Source of the DNA: Dactylellina haptotyla | Lineage: Eukaryota; Ascomycota; Orbiliomycetes; Orbiliales; Orbiliaceae | Length of the DNA: 64,000 nucleotides | Assembly: GCA_031310005.1 (NCBI GenBank) | Contig: CM062388.1 | Coordinates: 868,001 to 932,000 of the forward strand | Direction of reading: 5' to 3' | Shown: positions 35,151 to 47,530 of the stretch, piece after piece | Position numbering within the stretch: the first letter of the stretch is position 1 | Layout of the letters: the number at the start of each line of letters is the position of its first letter | Position numbers and translations under genes: made by a program | Notes under the pieces: generated by a model | What the model was told of the DNA's origin: nothing | Seen by the model: only the letters and a program-made list of their open reading frames with translations | Databases searched by the model: none

Positions 35151-38100
35151 ATGGCAACCAAAACACACTGCGCCTACACGATAGGATGGATCTGTTCGCT
35201 CTCTAAGGAACTCGCCGCGGCGACGGGCATGCTTGATGAACAGCACGGCGAACTACCCAACCCGCCGAACGATAGTAACAACTACACGTTGGGTAAAATT
35301 TGGAAGCATAATGTCGTCCTCGCGTGTCTGCCCAAAGGGAATGCCGGCGGCGTTACAGCTGCGGCAGTGGCCGTGCAGATGGTTAATACTTTCCCTAACG
35401 TTAAGTTCGGTTTATTCGTTGGTATTGCAGGTGGGGTGCCGGGGAAATGGAGGGTAAGGCTTGGCGATGTGGTGGTTAGTACGCCTTTTGGGGAGTTTCC
35501 GGGGGTGGTGCAGTGGGACATGGGGCAGGTGGAAGCTGGAGGGGTGGTGAAGAGGATCGGAGCGTTGAATAATCCCCCAAAAGCGCTGCTGGCGGCGTTG
35601 GCGAAAGTGGAGACTCAACATGAGCTGAATGGGACGAAAGTGCCGGAGTATATTAAGGAGTTGGGGGGGAAATATCCAAGATTGAAGCGTGCTTTGGATA
35701 TTACGGGATTGGAAGACGTTTTATTTAGGACGGGATATGGACACGTTGAAACTCGACCAGCAGACTGCGATGGGGAGGAGGACGAGGAGGACGAGGAAGA
35801 TGACGATGAGCCAAATTGCAGGTACTGTGAGAAGAGTAAAATATTGAAGCGGAAAAAACCAAGGCAGATGAAAATTCACAATGGGTTAATTGCTTCTGGA
35901 AACAAGGATATTAAGGATTCATCACTCAGGGACGAGATTAACATGACCTTTGGTGGAAGTGTTCTCTGCATCGACACTGAGGCTGCAGGGTTATCAGAAG
36001 AATTTCCTTGTCTTTTTATCAAGGGAATATGCGACTACGCGGACTCGCACAAAGATTCGAACAGAGGCTGGCATAATTACGCTGCGGCTGTGGCGGCAGC
36101 ATTTGCAAAGGAACTACTTGAGCAGGTCGCCGTGAGAGATGTTGGAGAGGAACGGCCAGTGAAAGATGTTATACGAAAGAGTGAGCTCATAGATCCACCC
36201 TTTGATTAGATGTAATCGACATGCTAACTATCAGTTGGCGATGCGGTTGTAAGAATTGAAGAAACGGTGGCAAGAACCGGAGATATAGTCAGCAAAGACG
36301 AAGATTTGAAAATTCTCAACTGGCTGGCTCCGACCGACCACGGTGCTCAGCAAGCCGACAGTATTAAACAGCGACAAACCGGCACTGGGAAATGGTTGTT
36401 AGACTCTGAAGAGTTTCAGAGCTGGATGAATGGGACCAGGCAGACACTCTTTTGCCCTGGTATTCCCGGCGCCGGGAAGACGATCCTTACCTCAGTCGTT
36501 ATTGATCACTTGCAGGAGATATTTGGAGATCAGCCGAATGTCGCTGTTACGTATTTCTACTTCAACTTTGGATACAAGAACGCGCAAAAACCCGAAAGAG
36601 TATTGGCTAGCCTTCTACGGCAGTCAATTCAGCATGGATCCGTTATCCCGTCTAAGCTGAAGGAGGTATTCAAACGGTGCCAAAAAACTAATGCGGGATT
36701 GAAATTAGAGGAGATGGTCCAGATTTTGGAAGACGTCTTGGAGTCATACGAAAAGGTGTTCATAGTCATAGACGCACTGGACGAAGCCGAAGAACAGGGT
36801 GGACCTAACGGTTCGCTAGCGAAGATATTCAAACTTCAAGAAAAATACAAGATAAGCATATTTGCAACCTCAAGGGACATCCCAGAGATCAAGAAGATGT
36901 TTGAAACTGCAAAGTCACTGAGAATCCGCGCGACTAATGAAGACCTGGATATGTATATTGCGGGTAGAATTTTTCAGCTTCCAAAATCCATCTCACGGAG
37001 TGAAGAGCTTCAGAAACTAGCAAAGATCAGAATACGAGATGCTGCGCAAGGCATGTAAGTATCATTTACTAGGTAACAAATTTTCAAAGACGTCACGTAT
37101 GCAGGAGTCTAACATAAACAATGATGATGATAACAATTAGGTTCTTATTAGCTCGTCTACATTTGGATTCTCTTGGAGGTGTCTTATCAACCAAAGCCGT
37201 AAAGGCTGCATTAATGAATCTCTCTACGGGATATGATTCAGCATACGAAAATGCTATGGAGAGAATCAATAACCAAATGAAAAATTCTCGGGATGTCGCT
37301 CTCCAAACTCTCTCCTGGATTACCCATGCCGAAAGAAATCTTACTCCATCTGAGCTTCGGCTCCTACTTGCCATCGAGGTTGACACTTCCGATTTTGATG
37401 AAGAAAACCTCCTAGATACTGACGACATTGTCTCATTATGTGCTGGCCTGGTTGCCATCGACGATCAAAGTAGAACAGTCCGATTGGTACATTATACCAC
37501 GCAGGAATACTTCGAACGTACATGGGAAAAATGGTTGCCGGATTCCCAGGATTTTATTACCAAAAAGTGTATTACCTATCTCTCGTACGATAGGTTCCAA
37601 ATTTGGCCAGAAAAACAAGGCGTCTATAAACTGAATACGAAAGACGAAAACGACGATCTCCCGTTCTTGAAAATATTGGAATATTGCGTCGAGTACTGGG
37701 GCAATCATGCACAGAAATCGAAATCGGACGGACAGGAGATAATATATAAGTTTGTTGAGAGCGAGCGTGGGACTCGTGCTGCCCGGTATGCAGTTCAAAA
37801 GGTGCAGTATGAACTTTTTGTCGAAATGGGAATTCTATATTTCCTCGACGACAGGGCCTTGGGTTACAACGAACCCGTCATATGCATAGATGACATGGCT
37901 CTTGTGCAACTTAAATTAACTCTTGAAGAAATACCGTCGGTACAAATCGCTGCATACTTCGGGCTATCTAAGTTGATAGAAGCCGTGCTGTCGAACAGAT
38001 TAGGCTTACACAAAAGCACTTGGTTGGGGATACCACCTTTGATAATAGCTACTCACAAGGGACACAGAGCAACAGCCGTGTTTCTTATTGATCGGGGTGC

Positions 38101-39472
38101 GAATCTCGAAGCTGAATATTGCGACGAGACAGCACTGTCGATAGCGGTGAAAAAGGGAAATATTGATATAACTAGATTACTCCTCAATAGGGGCGCCAAG
38201 TTGAAATTGAGCGAGTGGCTTGTTCAGGAGTATTTAAATCTAGCTGCGAGTCGAGGACAAGATGCAATGATCGAAACCCTCTTACAACACATCCCACAAA
38301 ACCAAAACCATCCAAGCTTTACACAGCCGTTGCTCATAGCTGCCGAAGGTGGGCACGAATCAGTCGTCAAAATTCTTGTGGGAAAGGGTGTCAACTTAGA
38401 TGCTAGGACAAAAGCAATGCACCTGGCTGTTAGTAACAAACATGGAGTAATTGCACGATTCTTGATGGATACCGGAGCAGACTTTTCCAATCTTCCCGAT
38501 ACCCACCGCGATCAACTCCCACTGCCTACATCGACCAATCGAGACCTAGTTAATTTTTTTAAGGGGTCTGAGGGGGCCCTTAATCCGGAGGTTAGAGCCA
38601 ACCCTACTTGGACGCAATTACAACTAGCCGTATTCCTTGGACACATTTTGGCAGTGGATGTGTTATTGAGACAAAGCGTATACTTAATCGAAGCGAAAGA
38701 TGAAGATGGCAATACACCAATCTTCCTTGGTATCATGAGCGGGAATGTCGATATGACTTTGTCACTCATAGAATCAGGCGCTGACACCAAGACCGAAAAT
38801 AAAGATGGAAATACACCACTCTTCCTTTGTATCATGGTAGGGAGTACGGAATTAACTAAGTTACTCATAGCTGCAGGCTCTATCGTCACGGCTAACAATA
38901 AAGAGGGCAAAACTCCGTTAATGATAGCGGCTGAGTATGGGAACGAAGCAGCCGTAGAGATTTTAGTGAGTTGTGGCGTGGACTTACGGCTAAAGCATAG
39001 TCGAGCTCGCGAAGCATTAGGGATGGCCATCGCCAACGGGCATAAACGCTTAGTTCTACAGCTGATAAATATATTTTGCGATATGAACTGGTCTCCTCGA
39101 GCCAGACGACACCGATTGATAGATCTAGACTGGCCTTTTTTACAACCCCAGCCGCCCACACCATTTGGGGTAGGGTTTGAGAGATACCTCGATCCGAACC
39201 ACCTTATCAATGATCTCGTCGAGAACGATATCTTGCCATGCAAGGACGTCTTAATAAGCGAAGAATTTAATGAGATAGATTTCGAAGATGAGCTAGTCGC
39301 CAATCCATTTAGAGGCCTCACAGCGTTTTATTATCGAGTTGCGATAAACAATTATGGGACTCGTTTTTGTGAACCAAATTCGGAGTCCGAATCAAGAAGG
39401 GAAATATATGATTGGATGAAGGGTAACTCCCCTCCTCCAAGTTGGCGGGTGAAAGATGTAGATTACGGTTGA
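35151..39472 (+). CDS. PNP-NACHT-ankyrin NLR-like receptor
   Basis: Three exons, 35151-36180, 36235-37054 and 37141-39472, encode 1393 residues. Domain order: an N-terminal nucleoside-phosphorylase-like (PNP_UDP) domain, about residues 8-330 (YTIGWICSLSKELAAATGML, GIAGGVP, RLGDVVVS, LIASGN, EAAGL, GICDYADSHK). Next is a NACHT NTPase, about 410-560, with Walker A GIPGAGKT and Walker B FIVIDALDEAEE, then a winged-helix-like region with LVHYTTQEYF. Last are ankyrin repeats, about 890-1250, several degenerate (for example NTPLFLCIMVGSTELTKLLIAAG). This is the architecture of fungal NLR-like proteins, many of which act in non-self recognition and regulated cell death. An acidic, Cys-containing insert (DEEDEEDDD, CRYC) splits the PNP domain. 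The nucleoside-site run reads CIDTEAAGL; related proteins usually have a Met where the Thr is. Confidence 0.93.
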
Positions 39473-40378
39473 GGACAAATAATATAGCTATCTCGTATAC
39501 AATCATATATATGTTGGAAATTGAGTGTGCACATGGCATGAGTCAGCGTTTAGTTTACCTCAGACACCGTTCCTAGTAGAAGTTAGAATTTTGAATTCAA
39601 TTGTTTTTACTTTGTTTATTTTCTCATCTGTTGTAGCACGATTATAAAGTTATAACCGCTAGCCTTTGACTAGGTACAGAAACCCTGTGATCTTAAAGCA
39701 GGAAGCACATACAGGGATAATATAATCAGCAGAAACTTTAGGGTAAAAAGTCGGGCTAACCAAGCGGCTGATAAAAGAGCTAGGAGGGGCATGGTAATTT
39801 AACGCCAGAATAATGCATAAAAATAAATACAGGTCGAAAACGAATGGCTTCTCATAGTAGTATAGCTGCTGTAGTATGGAGTTGGGTAGAACATGAGGAG
39901 GCCAGTACATGATAAAAACGGCGCTTCAATAATAACATAGTATTGATGGTAAGTCCATCGGCAGACATTAACAAAGTCTCTGCCCTTCAAGAAACAGTAG
40001 TAGGTTGGTAGAAGACGATAGAGACGCCATAATCGGGCTCGTAATTAGCGAGAGAGTGAATAATGCAACCAGATAATGAAATTTAACTGGTAATTTAGAA
40101 AGGGGCATCCTTTCCGGAGGGGGGATAAGAGGAGAAAGAGATTTCGATCAGAAACAGTCATTCGAGAAGGGATTTTCGTTGTAATAAGCAAAGCAAAGCT
40201 GATCAATATTCAGCGAATCCTGGCCATAGAGATAGGATCCCAAGGTTCGGCCCAACAGGTACCCACCAGCGCCAAAGCAACAACCAAGGACGCCATTATT
40301 TTCTCGTCGTTGGTGATAAAGAAATGAAGAAAAGTATCTGTGCAGCCGGAAAAAGTCGAAAGGTAGGTAGGATGATCT
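39473..40378. other. Convergent intergenic region
   Basis: This 0.9 kb AT-rich region lies between the NLR-like gene (+) and an unrecognised gene (-). The part from about 40154 to 40332 may encode an alternative C-terminal exon of the minus-strand gene (see findings). Nothing else is seen. Confidence 0.45.
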
Positions 40379-42351
40379 TTACCATCCGGTGAAGGCACTC
40401 TTGATGAATCCGGTTGCGACTCCTTCGTTATTCTCCCTCTTGACGGTAGGAGACTCGCCATCAATAGCATTTGTAACCGGCTTCTGTTTCGCATCAGAAG
40501 GGTTTTGACGAGCCCGAACAGTGATTTCAATAGCTTCACTGCTTTCTGGCGAAGAAGCTTGAGGAGAAACAGAATGATCTGTACCATTTGGAAGCCCGGC
40601 CGTGGTTTTGGACGTTTCCCCGTTGATGAGTGAGCTTCCTTCGCCCTTCGTAGGGGCGGTAACAACATTGGTGGCTCCAGATCGGATGAGCTCAATGCTA
40701 GGTTTTCGGCTAAGAGGTTGGTATGGTGGGGGTGTCGCAACTCTTGGGCCAAAAGTAGGGAGAGGGCTACGAGTGATGGTCTTGTATTCTGCAATTCGTT
40801 CATTGCGGGTGATGAGCTTCGGGTTAGGGACTGGGGGGAGGTGTGAGACATGGCCGTGGACTGCAGCTGAGAATTGGTTTGGAATGGTTTTGGCACGGCG
40901 GAGGATAAGTTTCTTGAAGCTGTTGGTAGACTTCTTGACACTTTGTGAGATGGAGCGGAACAGCTGTTTGAGACCCATACTCTTGATGTTGGAGCCGTGG
41001 TGCAGGGCGGTAGATCCTATAGTGAAGCGTCTCAGGTTAGCAACACGGCCAAAAGCTCGAGAGACGTTCATCCTTTGGGCGTCTGAGGTAGGCAGAGGTT
41101 ATGATCATCCGGAAATCGAGTTGTGGGACTTGCTCCTCTTTCTATCATCACCTCCATCACAACCTCTGTCCAACTGAAGTCACTCATTTAGAGAAAGGGT
41201 GTTTGGTCAGTTATCTTACCTTCGAAAGGGTGCTCGTGGCGACCCTCCAGTCTTCGATTTTCAAAGTCCACCAACAAGTCACGACGGAAGGTTGCGTCGT
41301 TCCTGCTATCCTTGCCGTCTTCCATAGGTGGGTCACGACCAGGTTGATAACCAGCTGGGGAAGTCAAGACACTGATTGGCAAAGATGACTCGGCGGTACT
41401 ACCAGAGCCTCCAGATCCGGAGCGAGTCTTTCTACCATCAACAGATAGATGTTTTCCCGGATGCTCGGCGGAATTCGTGCGCTTCTTCTTCAGAAACGAG
41501 AAACGAATGCTCGCTTTCCTCGAGCCTTCACCGTTGTTTGAATGGCCTTCTCCAGCGTTTGAACCAACAACGGCGGCAACGGACGAAAAGTCATTCAGAG
41601 CATCAAACTCAGTGGGCAAACTTTCAGCTGGTTGAAGGAATTTGGGAGCAGATGTGATTCCGTTGGCATCAATGAGGCGCGATTCTTGGCTCTTGTGGAT
41701 GCTTCCAAGAGATGACTGGGAAGAGCGCTTTTGGGCTTCCTCGAGCGCCTGGACAGCAGCAGGGACGCGGCCTGGCGATCTTTGGCGGGGCGGTAGTAAT
41801 TCCTGACTCGGATTAACATCGAGATGTGCAACAGGAGACTCACTACGAGCTGGTGGGAGAGAGTTTAAGAAAAACGCCATGTGCTCTGATTTGGGTTTAT
41901 TCAAGCTGTTGACGCGAGCATTTCCTATTGGGCGTTTATTTCCAACTGTGGGGGACTGTGGTTGAGAAGTAGGAGGGGTGATAGGAGGAACTGGGGAACT
42001 AGAGGAAGGGAAGGGGTTGATATTCTCATCCAGTTTGGTACCATTACCTACACCTGATGGCGGTAGGGACGTGGCGGCCGTACTGGAGCCGTCCATGTCA
42101 GTTGCCGAGCTTGGGTCGCTGTCGATGGTTAGATTTCGATGTCTTTTCGGGAAAGGAAGATCGTTGCTGGTCACCGAGGCAGGTGATGTAGCAAAAATCG
42201 CAGTATCTTTATCTTGAAGGCAAGTTGTGATGATTGGGGCAACAAGAAGCTTTTTTATCGGGAGATGGTTCCCTACTAAAGAAGATGGAGATGGTAAGGA
42301 GGAAGAGGATGGGCGTGGAGGGTGTCCAGCGGAATTTGTGGTTGTTTCCAT
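40379..42351 (-). CDS. Unrecognised, largely disordered protein
   Basis: Two exons, 42351-41220 and 41082-40379, give 611 residues. The intron (GTAAGA at its 5' end, CAG at its 3' end) joins them in phase (FEG, then DAQRMNVSRAFG). I recognise no domain. The protein is rich in Ser, Pro and Thr with many likely phosphorylation sites. It has a basic motif SFLKKKRTNS before the intron and a Lys/Arg-rich segment KKSTNSFKKLILRRAK after it. Such composition fits a regulatory or scaffold protein, but no function is claimed. The start is the first ATG; the frame is open upstream without one. The 3' end is uncertain: a good GT-AG pair (donor GTAAAG just inside the last codon, 40382-40377, acceptor about 40333) would replace the final Trp by about 60 residues ending near 40154. 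Confidence 0.65.
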
Positions 42352-44061
42352 CGTTCCAGCTCTGAAGGAGATCACCGAGTGCGTTGGACTTTAACTCAAC
42401 CGTGGTCTGCAAATGAAAGTAGGTACCCCCTAAATTTTTATTCTCAATGGAACCGTATTAAAATAATACCAATATAAAGACCCAGGATACTACGGGCATC
42501 GATTGGCTGGCATCACGGCTCTATATACGGTACAAACGTAGAAGCTCTCTACAGCCCAGGGGCAGCCAGGTCGCTCCTCTCTGGCAGCGCGGCTAATGAC
42601 GAAATGGCGACGAGCGAGATGGCTTAGTTAAGAGGCAATATTGTCCTCACGAGACCACTTGCGATCTAAATCCGGCTTTACGAGGTTCTATTTCACCTCC
42701 GACGTTGCTAAACAGTAGAAACAACAAATTTGCAACTTCATTAGTTTCAGAATAAGCACAACTATACCCTAGAACCAATAAATATTGCTTTTATAACTTA
42801 TATAAGCTTCTTATGTAGTCTGAGTATGCAATAAATGAGGTTAACGTTTTGACAGTGAACAAGTTAAGAGTAAATGTGGGCACTTGGATATCGATTGAAC
42901 GACGTCAGTGAGCTAGTTTGGACGTCAAGCGGCGTCATATCAAACTCAAAGCCCTTTTAAGGCGCGAATGAGCCAATTGATAAGGATCAGCGGAGCCACA
43001 ATACACTCTTCCCGCGCACAACGACCTGCGTTGACCCCGTTGCATTCATCTCGTGGCATTTGTCGAAAGCCCCTGTTTTTAGTTCCTATAGTCTCCCAGA
43101 CAGGGGACAATTGGACGTTGTGGATCGTCCTGCCGCTGGGCGACTGGTACGACAACTTTTTTTTTCTGATAAATAAAGGTTATATTTACAAGTTGATTTT
43201 TTAGTGGTAAGAGCAATTTGATAATTTTGCTACATGTCGGGCAAGGGATTTCTAGAAGAAAAAGACAGAAAAAAGAAAGCCTTATAGATTTGAAGAGAAA
43301 AACAGGAATCGGCTTTCAACGTGAAGATACACCTCTATTCTAATGATATATGACCTCTGAAAGAAAGAAATCGAAATCTTACTATCGTCTGAGACCTAGT
43401 ATATGGATTCATCGAAATCGTTTGTTTAGGTTAGCCATATTTTGCTAGTAATCTCAGACCAATGACCACCAAAGAAGAGTTATTACAAAAAAAAAAAGTT
43501 TAGCCCGTTTTGGGTCATGGCTGGTTCGGGTTAAGTCGTGTTGGATTGCTGCTAAATAGAAGGTAGTGTGTTGCTCTGAAGTTTTCATGTTTGGCAACTG
43601 TTGTTCTCCTTGCAGCTTTGATCTTATTGCTACCACGTTCCCTTAAAACAATTGGATGCAAATGAGAATGATGCGCCGTTGTAGCAGAATATTCACATGC
43701 ATGCCAAGCAACTTATACGCTTAGTCGAGTTCCAGAATTGCGGGGCCCGGGGTATGCTGGTCTCGTGAACCAGACCCAACCGTGTTGCGTTGCAACACCT
43801 CTGCAAAAGGGTATGCTGAATTACTCATCCTCAAAATTTGCAAAAGCTTGTCTAAATATTTTAATATATATTACCACATTACACTCTGACTATGTGCAGC
43901 ACAGCTAAAAGCTATAACTCGAGCATTCGTTCGTTGTTTCACCTGTTTCGATTTGCTTTGAAATTTTGATTTCTCTCTCTGAATCTCTCCAGATAGATAT
44001 ACCACCTTGTTGACAACTCGCCAGATCGATACATCACCATAAAGTATTGGCAGAGGCCGAA
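42352..44061. other. Intergenic between two divergent unrecognised genes
   Basis: This 1.7 kb stretch has no supported coding exon. The two hairpins at 43757-43798 are its only clear structure. The rest is AT-rich promoter-type sequence. Confidence 0.5.
43757..43798. repeat. Pair of short hairpins
   Basis: CTGGT-CTCGTGA-ACCAG (43757-43773) and GTGTTGC-GTT-GCAACAC (43782-43798) lie next to each other in a GC-rich patch. The patch is bounded by two copies of GGGTATGCTG (near 43750 and 43808). No RNA family is recognised. Confidence 0.4.
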
Positions 44062-45231
44062 ATGTCAAATCCAGAGGACGTAGTATGGTATAGTTTTCAC
44101 GATGAAGAACTACTGCCCTGGCAGTATTTCGCCGAAGCAAGTTACCTGAGATTGTATCCTAGCTTCTGTACTAGACTATCACTAATTTTACCTAACTAAC
44201 CTCTCAATCCAAACATAGGAAAGATGGGCTGCAATCGAAGCCCCTATGCAGATTAAAAAGGTGCAGATAGCGCAGGAATGGAAGGAACTTAGCGATAGGT
44301 CAAAAGCGGTGGGTACGCTCAACCAACTTACAAGGTCCTGACTGATCAAGTCTCTGTAATTAGGAGTATATTTCCAAAGCCAAGGATCCCGAAAATTGGG
44401 AACCGTTCGTAGATCAGCTAGTTTTTGATTCCGATGACTATTTTAAATGGTATACTGTTCACCGGACATATTTTGGAGAGCCGAACGATCCTGAGTCCCA
44501 AAACCTAGCAGACCTAGCATGGAAAAATTTGTTCTACCTTCTTCATTTTAACCCGGAAGAGGACGCGTGCTTTGACAAGGTGCGAGATTTGAATATCCCG
44601 TCGTATGCGGATAAATCGGTCATCGGTGATATCACAAATACGCAGCAAATAGCCCAGAGACGGATAATCGATAAGCTCGACTATTCAAGCATGGGTTTCA
44701 CACTAAAGGGCGAGGTGCGAGTCTACGGGACTTATATCATCGTTGCCGATAAAGATATCTTGATTGGAGGATCCGGCATTCTCAAGTACGTCGGATTAGC
44801 AGGGGAAGACGGGCGTGAAGTAGAGCGGACAAAAGGTCCGTTATTGTTTACAAGCCACTGGTGGAAACCTCTATACTCGTTTGGTGAATCCATTAAGAAC
44901 CTCCAGGATTCCTTTGGATTTGACCCGGATAATATAGGAGCAAACGCCAGGTAAGTCGAACGCAAGAAAAATTTGCGTCCCACAGATCTATGGCTCTCTG
45001 GATCCTTTTTGACGCCTCGCGAATTTACCCACTGACAAGGTTGCCCTTTCTTGTTCTAGATTCAGAATTAACCTAACAAACCCATCAGAAGAAGTCCTCG
45101 TTGATTTTCTGAGAAGAGCTGAATTGAGGGGCAACAAAGCGGCAGCAGGCAGTTTCCCCGAGTATACGATAGATCAAGCGAGGGAAATCGCAAAGAGAGC
45201 TATAATCACGATCGACAACCTTTACTACTGA
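44062..45231 (+). CDS. Unrecognised 311-residue protein
   Basis: Four exons, 44062-44153, 44224-44308, 44364-44950 and 45060-45231, give 311 residues. The reading frame is continuous only if the first intron ends at AAG (44221-44223) rather than at the stronger TAG five bases upstream. That choice gives SYLRLWAAIEAPMQIKKV across the junction. The donors are GTATCC, GTGGGT and GTAAGT. No domain is recognised. The protein has no signal peptide or membrane segment. Its middle is rich in aromatic residues (DSDDYFKWYTVHRTYFGEP, TSHWWKPLYSFGES), followed by a C-terminal helical-looking stretch (VLVDFLRRAELRGNK). It lies in the stretch between the NLR-like gene and the LysM enzymes. Function unknown. 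Confidence 0.65.
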
Positions 45232-47530
45232 TTTCTAGAATATCCTTCAAATTTTACACGCTAGAAATAAGAAATTATTTCTAGCATTATCGTATAAACG
45301 TTTATTTTTCGTACTCAACCGCAAAAACCATGTATTGATATAACTGCGCCTTCGTTTAGACAAGCATTTTATGCATTGGATACAGCAATATCTAAATGCA
45401 ATGCAGCATTGATTCGATAGATAGAGACGAATATCCCTCCAAACCTTTGGCCGCAGGAGAATCCTAGTTTCGAGTCCTGACCAGCTGAATTCAGCTGGAT
45501 GCGGTCGCAACGCACGGTATCGTCTCCACCAGACCATGCATGTTGACGGCCCGAGTGGAATCGATCGTCGAGAGAGAACGCTCATCTACGCGCGAATTAC
45601 AACACACTCGATTATGATCCGGTACAGTCACATAGATGTACATAGTCTCGCATGTAGGAGGCCGAGTCCTACATATACGAAGGTATGAGCCTCGTAGATG
45701 CATATCATACATCTAACGATTGTTCTATTAAACATTATCTTGGCTTTTTCGTGCAACACCAAGGTCTGGTGACAGGCCTTTTTGCTATTTAGGCGAAAAG
45801 CGCAAACCTAGAAGCAGCAATGCCAATCGAAGCTTGGGTGATCTTAATAGGCGTGTTATTGCAGTTATATCAGCAAGTCGTGTCAGTATGTGGCTCTGCG
45901 GCACGGGTTTGACACGCTTTGAAGGTGGTGGACGGATTTTCCCTGGTAATGTAATGTATGATGCGCGAGTTTCACATCGCGTTTGGTATTATACGGCTAA
46001 TACTCAGCTGCGCATCTATCAAAGGAATCGGAGCGACTCAGCTCCGCTTCATAGTGCCGGACTGCTGTGGTGTGTAATCTTGCTGTAGCTCTCTCTCCCG
46101 CAGAGTCGCTCCAACGAGATACGGTGGGGACACGTACGGCATGTGAAACGGACGAGAAAAACCCCAGGAGTGCAGAACGAAGAAGGATCGTGGCGTCTTA
46201 CCACGGAGCTAGGTCCCGTCTTGGGAGCTTCTTTGAAAGACCCTTACGTGGTACCTCTGTAGACGAGAGAAATACGAGAAGCTATTGCTCACAATATCGA
46301 CCTAAACCCGTTCCCTCTCCAAACTTTGCCGCAATCGTGCAGGCGCCCTCGCGAAGGGATGGAAGCAATGGAAGGTGGGATCGATACGGGTTGGTAAGAT
46401 TTCGGCTGGCATGATTGTGTTTGGGTTTGACGACCTGAACCCAGCCCACAGCAATTTTAAATGTCAGCATCCTTGCAGGCAGCCTCTTGACCTTTTTCTC
46501 CTCCCCGACCTGACTAATCCCCGCGATTCGCTCGCCGGAATAGATCTGGGATCACAGGTTTGATTGTTTATCTTTCCAGCTGCCGGATTGGTGGCCGAGT
46601 TCTCTTGTACCTGTTCTTGTACTACACGACACCGACCATCGGATTCAGCCCACTGACATTCCTCCCAGGATCGCATAAAATTCCATTACCTAACGGCGGA
46701 CCCGCTGGCTTGCGACTGGTGATGTGGAGAATACAACGAAATTCTAACCAGACGAAGAGAAGATCAACACAGGCGGCCTGATCGCGGTTCGCATTTACAG
46801 TAGTGGGGCCTCTACCAGGGACATGTCTCTCGCTCATTTCAGGAATGCACACGAATAATGTCAGAGTCAGGTACCAGCGCCACATGAACTAAAAATGACG
46901 ATCTAGTGCTGGCAAAAGGCCCCCCTGGCGGCCAAAAGGGTAAAGGCCCGGTCTCAAGAACCCCAGTCCCTTACGGATGCCGGCACTACCACTCGTGGTA
47001 GCTTGACTTTCCCGCTAAAGTCGCAGAAAAGGGGTGTGCTGTTCTGATCCGGCGCCTGCATCTGGACTCACGATACTGCCCATACTGAGTCGGGGCCCAA
47101 TGTACCACGCCCGCCTGGCAGGCGAGTAAGACGCTAGTTCTCGCCCGTTGGAAATTATTGTCCGATAGGGCTACCTTGTGGGATTTCCAAAGGATGCATG
47201 AGGTCAGCCGCAATGGCAAAGGGGAAATAAAGAAGTCCATCCACCCCTCTCCTCCTCTCTCTTCCCTTTCTTCTCATCATCCCCCCCACGTCGATGCATC
47301 AACCCGTCGACTTGTGAGTGACTCTTTTTCATAAGGTCATTCGTCCATTCTTTTATACATCTGTACCACACTCATTTATAGTACTAATTCACGAGGGGAG
47401 ATTTTCCGAAGAGAAGAGGGGGAAGTATAGCATCTACGGCTATCTTTTTTAATATAAAATACCACGTTGCATTCTCACGTCCTGATTCCATTCACTCGTT
47501 TTAAAATCAGTCTACAGGCAAATACTAAAG
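45232..47530. other. Intergenic upstream of the LysM-GH55 gene
   Basis: This 2.3 kb stretch has near-coding base composition, but only short, mutually overlapping frames without recognisable domains. A 16-base palindrome CTACCAC-TC-GTGGTAG lies at 46986-47001. The proximal 250 bases (C/T-rich run 47246-47290, TATA box 47453-47458) are promoter. The large size suggests complex regulation of the secreted enzyme or a lost gene. Confidence 0.5.
47453..47458 (+). promoter_or_regulatory. Probable TATA box of the LysM-GH55 gene
   Basis: TATAAA about 78 bases before the ATG, preceded by a T run, in good position. Confidence 0.5.

Noticed and set aside
38512-39321. 269-codon frame antisense to the ankyrin region
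   Set aside because: Shadow of the repeated ankyrin codons; no domain of its own.
44154-44160. GTATCCTA donor resembling a U12-type (minor) intron
   Set aside because: No U12 branch sequence is present, minor spliceosomes are absent from most ascomycetes, and the intron has an ordinary CTAAC branch site.
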